Source: a virus
Virus record (IMG/VR): IMGVR_UViG_3300013372_000015
Span: 1-20,337 of that record
DNA: 20,337 bases
Reading direction: 5' to 3' (one strand)
The position numbers were made by a program, and so were the translations under genes. The notes beneath the pieces are model-generated. The model was not told the DNA's origin. It was given only the letters and a program-made list of their open reading frames with translations, and made no database searches. Every line of letters starts with the position of its first letter. Within the stretch, counting starts at the first letter, position 1. Of this stretch, positions 13,325-18,606 are shown in pieces.

Positions 13325-14160
13325 TGAGCGGAATACTTCAAGCCTTACTAATACAAGGTGGCCAAGCATTAACAGTTAGATATTTAGTTGCTGCTGGTGG
13401 TGGTTCTGGTGGTGATACTGATGCTGCTGGCGGTGGCGCGGGCGGTCTTTTAACAGCTTCAAATTTGAATTTAGCTGTTAGCACTAATTACACAGTTACT
13501 GTCGGAGCTGGCGGCGCTACTCAAAGCACTAACTGGACTAGAGGAAATAACGGCTCTAATTCAGTATTTAGCACATTTACATCAACTGGAGGCGGTGGCG
13601 GTGGTGTTGGTGCGCTTCCCGCTTCTCCTTCAGACGGATTTGGCGCAAATGGCGGTTCGGGCGGTGGTGCTGGTTCAACTTGGGTTACTGGAAGAACTGG
13701 AGCAGGAACGTCAGGACAAGGCAATAATGGCGGTAACGGTGCTTTAGGTAATGGTGGCGGCGGCGGTGGTGGTGCTGGAGCTGTTGGTAGCGATGGACCA
13801 AATGGAAATGGTGGTATTGGATTAACTTCCGATATTACTGGTAGCAGTATTTATTACTCTGATGGCGGCGGCGGCGGTCATGGCAACGCAACCACAGGCG
13901 GTTCTGGTCGAGGCGGGTCTGGCGGTGCGCCAAACGGAAATGGAACTAATGCCCAAGCAAATAGCGGCTCTGGCGGTGGTGGGGGCGGCGGGAATAACGG
14001 AACAGGCGGTGCGGGTGGTAGCGGCATAGTCATTCTTAGGTATCCATCTACATACACAATTGCGAACCCTGGTGGCGGATTAACTTTATCAACTTCAACC
14101 GTTGGAAGCGATAAAGTTACATCAATAACTGCCGGAACTGGCAATGTATCTTGGAGTTAA
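13324..14160 (+). CDS. Glycine-rich fibre/adhesin-like protein
   Basis: From ATG 13324 (one-base overlap with the previous stop, TAATG) the protein has 278 residues; the open frame extends upstream inside the previous gene, but no better start with a ribosome site exists. After VRYLVAAGGGSGG the chain is dominated by runs of glycine up to seven or so, with Ala, Ser and Asn. They alternate with short ordinary segments, such as NYTVTVGAGG and GIVILRYPSTY. This is the glycine-rich domain found in many phage surface proteins. In the adhesin of Salmonella phage S16 similar glycine stretches pack as polyglycine-II helices and the loops bind the receptor. A tip-adhesin role here is inferred from composition and from its place after two fibre genes. 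Confidence 0.72.
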   Translation: MSGILQALLIQGGQALTVRYLVAAGGGSGGDTDAAGGGAGGLLTASNLNLAVSTNYTVTVGAGGATQSTNWTRGNNGSNSVFSTFTSTGGGGGGVGALPASPSDGFGANGGSGGGAGSTWVTGRTGAGTSGQGNNGGNGALGNGGGGGGGAGAVGSDGPNGNGGIGLTSDITGSSIYYSDGGGGGHGNATTGGSGRGGSGGAPNGNGTNAQANSGSGGGGGGGNNGTGGAGGSGIVILRYPSTYTIANPGGGLTLSTSTVGSDKVTSITAGTGNVSWS

Positions 14161-14164
14161 TGAG

Positions 14165-14530
14165 ATGGCACACTACGCATTTTTAGATGAAAACAATATT
14201 GTTACAGAGGTCATCGTTGGTAAAAACGAGGGCGAGGACGGTGTTGATTGGGAAGTTTGGTATGGTGAATTTCGTGGCCAAGTATGCAAACGTACTAGCT
14301 ACAACACATTAGGCAATGTTCACATTAATGGCGGCATTCCTTATCGCGGAAACTATGCTGGTATTGGCTATACATACCAAGCAGATATAGATGCTTTTGT
14401 GCCTCCTAAACCGTATCCAAGTTGGACATTAGATTCCAATGTTGTATGGCAAGCTCCTACAGCTATGCCTAATGATGGAAAAACGTATTCATGGAACGAG
14501 GAAACTCAAGCATGGGTAATGCAAGCATGA
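14165..14530 (+). CDS. Conserved phage protein, cyanophage-like family
   Basis: A 121-residue protein. ATG 14165 (MAHYAFLDENNIVTEVIVG) is preferred over an in-frame start at 14144 inside the previous gene, since TTGGAG (14151-14156) stands 8 bases before it and the sequence start matches the family. Features: CKRTSYNTLGNVHINGGIPYRGNYAGIGYTY in the middle and FVPPKPYPSWTLD, then WQAPTAMP and YSWNEETQAWV at the end. Similar proteins occur in cyanophage and other aquatic phage genomes near tail-fibre genes; their role is not known. No signal peptide or membrane segment is visible. The aromatic, proline-rich C-terminal half (PKPYPSW, NEETQAW) suggests a compact surface-binding or fibre-associated fold. 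Its stop overlaps the next start by four bases. Confidence 0.75.
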   Translation: MAHYAFLDENNIVTEVIVGKNEGEDGVDWEVWYGEFRGQVCKRTSYNTLGNVHINGGIPYRGNYAGIGYTYQADIDAFVPPKPYPSWTLDSNVVWQAPTAMPNDGKTYSWNEETQAWVMQA

Positions 14531-14832
14531 TTCTTAAATGGTCAATAACTGAAATGAACGCTATTGAAGGCGTAATCAAATCAGTTAAATATCTTTCTGA
14601 ATTGTCAAATAATGAGCAAAAGGTTCAATCTGAGGGTTATTGGTATTTTGAGCAAGATGATGGCATTCCTATTAGTGCGTTGACTGAGGAAAATGTAATT
14701 GAATGGGTAAGGCAAGCAACCATGAAAGATGGTCAAAATATGGTTGAACAACGGTTAATTGAGCAAATGAATGCTATGGCAAAACCGGTGCAATTACCTT
14801 GGAAACCTGCTGTGTTTAAATTGGATTTATGA
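14527..14832 (+). CDS. Small phage protein of unknown function
   Basis: From ATG 14527 (ATGA overlap with the previous stop) the protein has 101 residues. An in-frame ATG at 14512 is also possible and has GAGGA 9 bases upstream, which would add five residues. The sequence begins MILKWSITEMNAIEGVIKSV and continues with YWYFEQDD, then helical TEENVIEWVRQATMKDGQNMVEQRLIEQM, closing with VQLPWKPAVFKLDL. The acidic middle and LPW ending recall short phage proteins beside fibre genes, perhaps assembly chaperones, but I do not recognise the family. Overlaps at both ends (four bases each) suggest it is translated as one unit with its neighbours. Confidence 0.7.
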   Translation: MILKWSITEMNAIEGVIKSVKYLSELSNNEQKVQSEGYWYFEQDDGIPISALTEENVIEWVRQATMKDGQNMVEQRLIEQMNAMAKPVQLPWKPAVFKLDL

Positions 14833-14987
14833 AAACATATCAATTAGAATTTGAGATGCAAGAATTGCAAACAATAGCAACTGCGTTGCATGATTTGCCG
14901 TACAAACAAGTTGCTGCTTTGCTACAAAAGATTGATACGCAAATGGCTCCGCAGCTAGTACCTGCAATGCCTGAACCAACGGAATAA
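14829..14987 (+). CDS. Very small phage protein of unknown function
   Basis: This 52-residue ORF runs from ATG 14829, overlapping the previous stop (ATGA), to TAA 14985-14987, two bases before the gp4-like start. TTGGA (14821-14825) is a fair ribosome site. It is one long predicted helix pair: LEFEMQELQTIATALHDLPYKQVAALLQKID, then a proline-rich tail PQLVPAMPEPTE. Short proteins with the LxxLPYKxVAxLLxK pattern are common in phage structural operons. Function unknown. Perfect fit into the gap with overlaps on one side supports it as real. Confidence 0.72.
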   Translation: MKTYQLEFEMQELQTIATALHDLPYKQVAALLQKIDTQMAPQLVPAMPEPTE

Positions 14988-14989
14988 TT

Positions 14990-15970
14990 ATGACTAAGCC
15001 AATTGAAATCATTAGCGGTGCTTTGAAAGATATTGGTGCGCTTGAGGCGGGTGAAACTCCTACGCCTGAAGCTTCGCAAGATGCTTTAGTTATGCTCAAC
15101 GACCTGATAGATCAATGGTCGAATGAAAATCAAATGGTGTTTAACGTTACAGAGATTATCTTTACGTTAATTTCTGGACAGGTTCAATATACGCTTGGCC
15201 CTAATCCAAGCACACAGAACTTTGTAGGTTCGTCGTTTACAGGTTCCATTTCCGGCCAAGTTTTAACGGTAACAGGCATTTTGTCCGGCGCTATTGCTAC
15301 AGGCCAAACGCTGTCAGGAACCGGCATAGCACCTGGCACTAAGATTGTTTCTAACATTACCGGTGCTGGCGGCAACGTCAACGAACAAGGTACTTACAGA
15401 TTAAACATTGCGCAATCTGTAGCTTCTACAACGATTACAGCTTATTACCAAAAGCCACTATATATTGACAGCGCATTTGTTCGCATCAATACAACGTCTA
15501 ACGGCCAGCCTATTTATGGCGGTGGTCTTGACTATCCGGTGGCGGTTTTGGCTTTGCAACAGTATGAAATGATTGGCTTGAAAACTCTGAACGGCCCTTG
15601 GCCAAAAGCGCTTTACTTTAACCCGAATGAGGAATCAGGCAACTTGTTTGTGTGGCCAAATCCAGCACAGGGCGAACTACACATTTTTGCCAATACAGTA
15701 TTCCAGCGCTTTGCTACCGATCAAGATGAGTTTGTGTTGCCGCAGGGTTACAACATTGCGTTGCGTTGGTGCTTGGCTGAACGGTTGATGCCTATGTATG
15801 GCAAGAATAACCCGCAGCAAATTGCAATGATTCAGCAATATGCGGCACAAGCCAAATCAACAATCAAACGAACCAACATGTCGCCTTTGCAGACGTCTAG
15901 TTATCCTGACGTATTGCTAACGTCAAGAGCAAAAGACGCTGGTTTCATACTTACCGGCGGTTTCATATAA
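14990..15970 (+). CDS. gp4-like tail accessory factor with inserted module
   Basis: A 326-residue protein whose N-terminus (TKPIEIISGALKDIGALEAGE, 2-22; ASQDALVMLNDLIDQWSNEN, 28-47) matches the packaged-DNA stabilisation/tail accessory factor family of P22 gp4. P22 gp4 has 166 residues, so this one is about twice as long. Part of the extra is a beta-rich module at 83-152 (FTGSISGQVLTVTG through AQSVASTTITAYY). A second common part follows: GGLDYPVAVLALQQYEMIGLKTLNGPWP, YFNPNEESGNLFVWPNPA, then LPQGYNIALRWCLAERLMP. The latter is frequent in longer homologues. In P22, 12 copies extend the portal and seal the packaged head. GGAATAATT gives the ribosome site. Position before the gp10-like gene matches the P22 order. 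Confidence 0.88.
   Translation: MTKPIEIISGALKDIGALEAGETPTPEASQDALVMLNDLIDQWSNENQMVFNVTEIIFTLISGQVQYTLGPNPSTQNFVGSSFTGSISGQVLTVTGILSGAIATGQTLSGTGIAPGTKIVSNITGAGGNVNEQGTYRLNIAQSVASTTITAYYQKPLYIDSAFVRINTTSNGQPIYGGGLDYPVAVLALQQYEMIGLKTLNGPWPKALYFNPNEESGNLFVWPNPAQGELHIFANTVFQRFATDQDEFVLPQGYNIALRWCLAERLMPMYGKNNPQQIAMIQQYAAQAKSTIKRTNMSPLQTSSYPDVLLTSRAKDAGFILTGGFI
15236..15445 (+). repeat. Beta-rich module copy 1 (in gp4-like gene)
   Basis: Protein residues 83-152, beginning FTGSISGQVLTVTG, with a central TGQTLSGTGI and ending NIAQSVASTTIT. Related copies lie in the gp10-like gene at 16380-16571 and 16986-17168. The similarity is clear at the protein level and partial at the DNA level. Confidence 0.8.
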
Positions 15971-15980
15971 AGGGTAGGTC

Positions 15981-18356
15981 ATGCCAGATTTTGGTTTTGT
16001 CGGCCCTAGTTATGAAGCACCTTCGATCTACCAAGATGCGCAGGAATGTATCAACTTTCGCCCTGAGATTGACGCACTAAAACAGCCAGGTCAGCGCGGT
16101 GTTGTGTCTTTGTATCCAACGCCAGGGCTTACTCTTAAAGCTCTTTTAACGGCTCAAGCTGAAGTTCGTGGGCTGCGTACAGTATCAGGCGGCGATTACA
16201 TGATTGCCGTTTCTGGCGCTTCTGTGTACGTCATAACGTCTAATCTGACAGCTTCTATTATTGGTCAGCTAAACACTTCAACCGGTATAGTTGGAATCAC
16301 AGACAATGGACAATCTGTTTATATCGTTGACGGTGCTTATCGGTACACATGGCGCATTAGCACTCCAGCTACGTCTATTTTCACAGGTTCTGTGTCTGGA
16401 ACTACCTTAACAGTCACAAACGTCAGTAGCGGCACTATAGGGGTTGGACAGTCGCTGTTTGGTTTGGGCGTTGCAAACGAAACGGTTATTACTGCGCTGG
16501 GTACAGGCTCCGGCGGCGTTGGTACTTATACGATCAACATTTCGCAAACGCTATCAGCTAGGGCAATGAATTCAGCGGCAGTTGCTGCAACATTTACCGG
16601 TTCTATTAGCAGCGGCGTTAATTCTGTAACCATAACAAACCAAGGTAGTAACTATTTAAATCCTGTAGTTAGCTTCGGTACGCTTTGGACTGCAACAACT
16701 GTTGTGGTAAGTCCTGCGCAGATTTATTTTGGCGCGAATCTTTACACCGTTACAGGTTCTGGAACTACTGGTTTAACGGCTCCAACCCATACAAGCGGAT
16801 CGGCTGCTAACGGCACAGCAACTTTAACTTATGCCGGTGTGGTGGCTACCGCCACAGTCACGCAAGAAGGCGGCAAGATTACTGAAGTAACTATGGCCAA
16901 CAGGGGTTCAGGTTATACGTCTGCGCCGACTGTGACGTTTGCTGATAGCTTGGGTGGCTCTGGCTCAAGTGCAACAGGTACGGCTAATCTTGTGGCCAAC
17001 TCTTTACAAGTAACGGCTATTACAGGCACTTTGTTTCTAGGCCAAACGATTCAAGGTGCTGGTGTTACTGCTGACACTATTATTACTGAGTTTGGAACTG
17101 GTACAGGTGGCGTTGGAACGTACAACTTAAACTTTACGCAATCAGTTGCAAGCCAAACAATGTATGCGCTGAACTTTACGGTTCTGCCATCTACAGACGG
17201 CGCATTTAGCGGCGGCAATTCTGTTGGTACATACGACAATTACTTTGTTTATAACAACCCAAACACGCAACAATATGGTGCGTCTGACCTGCTTTCACCT
17301 ATTTCAAATAGCTTAAGCTTTGGCTCTAAAGACGGATCGCCTGATGATTTGGTGGCGTTAATTGTTGACCATCGAGAAATATATTTGTTGGGCGAGGCTT
17401 CTAGCGAAGTATGGGTTGACGTTGGAACTGTGCCGTTTCCGTTTCAAAGGATACCAGGCACAAGCACACAACATGGTTGCGCAGCTAAGTTCTCGCTTTC
17501 AAGACTAGGTAATTCGTTTGCTTATGTAAGTCGCAATTCGCGTGGCCAAGGTCAGATAATGCAAACGGAAGGTTATAAACCAGTCCGCATTTCTACTCAC
17601 GCAGTAGAACAGACTTTGGTCAATCAATATATTGATGACGCAATAGGTTGGACTTATCAATTAGAAGGTCATGAATGTTACGTTATAACGTTTCCAACAT
17701 TAGAATTAACTTGGGTTTATGACGCAACAACGCAAATGTGGCACAAATGGCTATATTTGAACGATTTGGGTGAATATGAGCGGCATCGAGGCCAATGCAG
17801 CGCAGTATTTCAAGGCATGGTTTTGTGCGGCGATTATGAGAATGGCTCAATATATGAGCTAGACCCTGACAACTATACTGACAACGGCCAAAACATTAGA
17901 AGGCTGCGTCGTGCGCCGCACTTGGTTGCAGACTTTCAGCGTCAATACTTTGACGAGCTGCAGATACAATTCCAGCCTGGCGTTGGTTTTACTGGTCTTT
18001 CAACAAGCGGCACGACCATTCCAGGCGCTGTTTACTTAGGCGATACTTATTCTATTACGCCGACTCAAACTTTAACTATTGCTTTTGATGGTTTTGCTAT
18101 TTTAGGAATAGCGGATATTGCTGACGATATAACCACTAACAACCCGCAAGCTATGCTGCGTTGGTCAAATGACGGTGGTTCTACTTGGTCAAAAGAATAT
18201 TGGGTAAGTATTGGTTCAATTGGTCGCTACAAGAATCGTGCTATTTGGCGGCGTTTAGGTATGGCTAGAGATAGAATCTTTGAAGTTTCTATTACCGATC
18301 CAGTTAAGGCGGTGATTGTGTCGGCTAACCTTAAAGCGTCAAGCGGGGATAATTAA
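15981..18356 (+). CDS. gp10-like packaged-DNA stabilisation protein, enlarged
   Basis: A 791-residue protein; P22 gp10 has 472. The N-terminal 125 residues (SYEAPSIYQDAQECINFRPE; SLYPTPGL; SGGDYMIAVSG; NGQSVYIVDGAYRYTW) and the C-terminal part from about residue 400 (VGTYDNYFVYNNPNTQQYG; IVDHREIYLLGEASSEVWVDVG; QHGCAAKFSLSRLGNSFAYVSRNSRG; FPTLELTWVYDATTQMWHKW) follow the gp10/Phage_stabilise family. Roughly residues 130-400 are extra: module copy A1 (134-197), a central beta region with two GSxY repeats (VTITNQGSNYLNPVVSF, 216-232; VTMANRGSGYTSAPTVTF, 303-320) and an LYTVTGSGTTGLTAPTHTSG unit, then module copy A2 (336-396). Gp10 in P22 bridges gp4, tailspike and needle, and closes the capsid. 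AAAGGG is the ribosome site. The insertion probably faces outwards, which is inference. Confidence 0.88.
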   Translation: MPDFGFVGPSYEAPSIYQDAQECINFRPEIDALKQPGQRGVVSLYPTPGLTLKALLTAQAEVRGLRTVSGGDYMIAVSGASVYVITSNLTASIIGQLNTSTGIVGITDNGQSVYIVDGAYRYTWRISTPATSIFTGSVSGTTLTVTNVSSGTIGVGQSLFGLGVANETVITALGTGSGGVGTYTINISQTLSARAMNSAAVAATFTGSISSGVNSVTITNQGSNYLNPVVSFGTLWTATTVVVSPAQIYFGANLYTVTGSGTTGLTAPTHTSGSAANGTATLTYAGVVATATVTQEGGKITEVTMANRGSGYTSAPTVTFADSLGGSGSSATGTANLVANSLQVTAITGTLFLGQTIQGAGVTADTIITEFGTGTGGVGTYNLNFTQSVASQTMYALNFTVLPSTDGAFSGGNSVGTYDNYFVYNNPNTQQYGASDLLSPISNSLSFGSKDGSPDDLVALIVDHREIYLLGEASSEVWVDVGTVPFPFQRIPGTSTQHGCAAKFSLSRLGNSFAYVSRNSRGQGQIMQTEGYKPVRISTHAVEQTLVNQYIDDAIGWTYQLEGHECYVITFPTLELTWVYDATTQMWHKWLYLNDLGEYERHRGQCSAVFQGMVLCGDYENGSIYELDPDNYTDNGQNIRRLRRAPHLVADFQRQYFDELQIQFQPGVGFTGLSTSGTTIPGAVYLGDTYSITPTQTLTIAFDGFAILGIADIADDITTNNPQAMLRWSNDGGSTWSKEYWVSIGSIGRYKNRAIWRRLGMARDRIFEVSITDPVKAVIVSANLKASSGDN
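16380..16571 (+). repeat. Beta-rich module copy 2 (gp10-like gene)
   Basis: Residues 134-197 of the gp10-like protein, starting FTGSVSGTTLTVTN, with GVGQSLFGLGV and the ending GTYTINISQTLSARAM. It aligns with copy 1 over its whole length. Confidence 0.8.
16986..17168 (+). repeat. Beta-rich module copy 3 (gp10-like gene)
   Basis: Residues 336-396 of the gp10-like protein, from NLVANSLQVTAITG through LGQTIQGAGVTADTI to GTYNLNFTQSVASQTMYA. The start lacks the FTGS strand of copies 1 and 2, but the GTGTGGVGTY centre matches copy 2 (GTGSGGVGTY) closely. Confidence 0.78.
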
Positions 18357-18589
18357 TGTCTATTACGCAAAATACTTCGTCAACGCAACCTTATCCACAG
18401 ACAGAATTTCTGGATACGGTGACAAATAGACCGACTAGAGCTTGGCAACAGTTCTTTTTGAACCTGCTGAATTTCTCTAGTGCAACGACTGCAACTACAG
18501 GTAGCGCAATCCTTCCAACTGCGCCTGTTGGCTTTATAAATATCACGGTAAATGGCAAACCTTTCAAGGTTCCATATTACAATCCTTGA
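18356..18589 (+). CDS. Small virion-region protein of unknown function
   Basis: A 77-residue protein that overlaps the gp10-like stop by one base (TAATG) behind a GGGGAT ribosome site (18345-18350). It has RPTRAWQQFFLNLLNF (25-40), then a Thr/Ala-rich turn and the ending PVGFINITVNGKPFKVPYYNP. The last segment occurs in short proteins next to DNA-stabilisation genes of other phages. In P22 this place is held by gp26, the trimeric tail needle of 233 residues with a long coiled coil. Nothing here resembles a needle helix, so this is not simply gp26. A helix-plus-strand protein capping or plugging the tail is possible but unproven. Confidence 0.72.
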   Translation: MSITQNTSSTQPYPQTEFLDTVTNRPTRAWQQFFLNLLNFSSATTATTGSAILPTAPVGFINITVNGKPFKVPYYNP

Positions 18590-18606
18590 AATCATTGGGG
18601 AAATAA

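Noticed and set aside
13390-14030. Glycine-codon repeats as a CRISPR-like or satellite array
   Set aside because: The repeats are irregular, follow the reading frame and encode glycine runs; no fixed spacer length or direct repeat unit exists.
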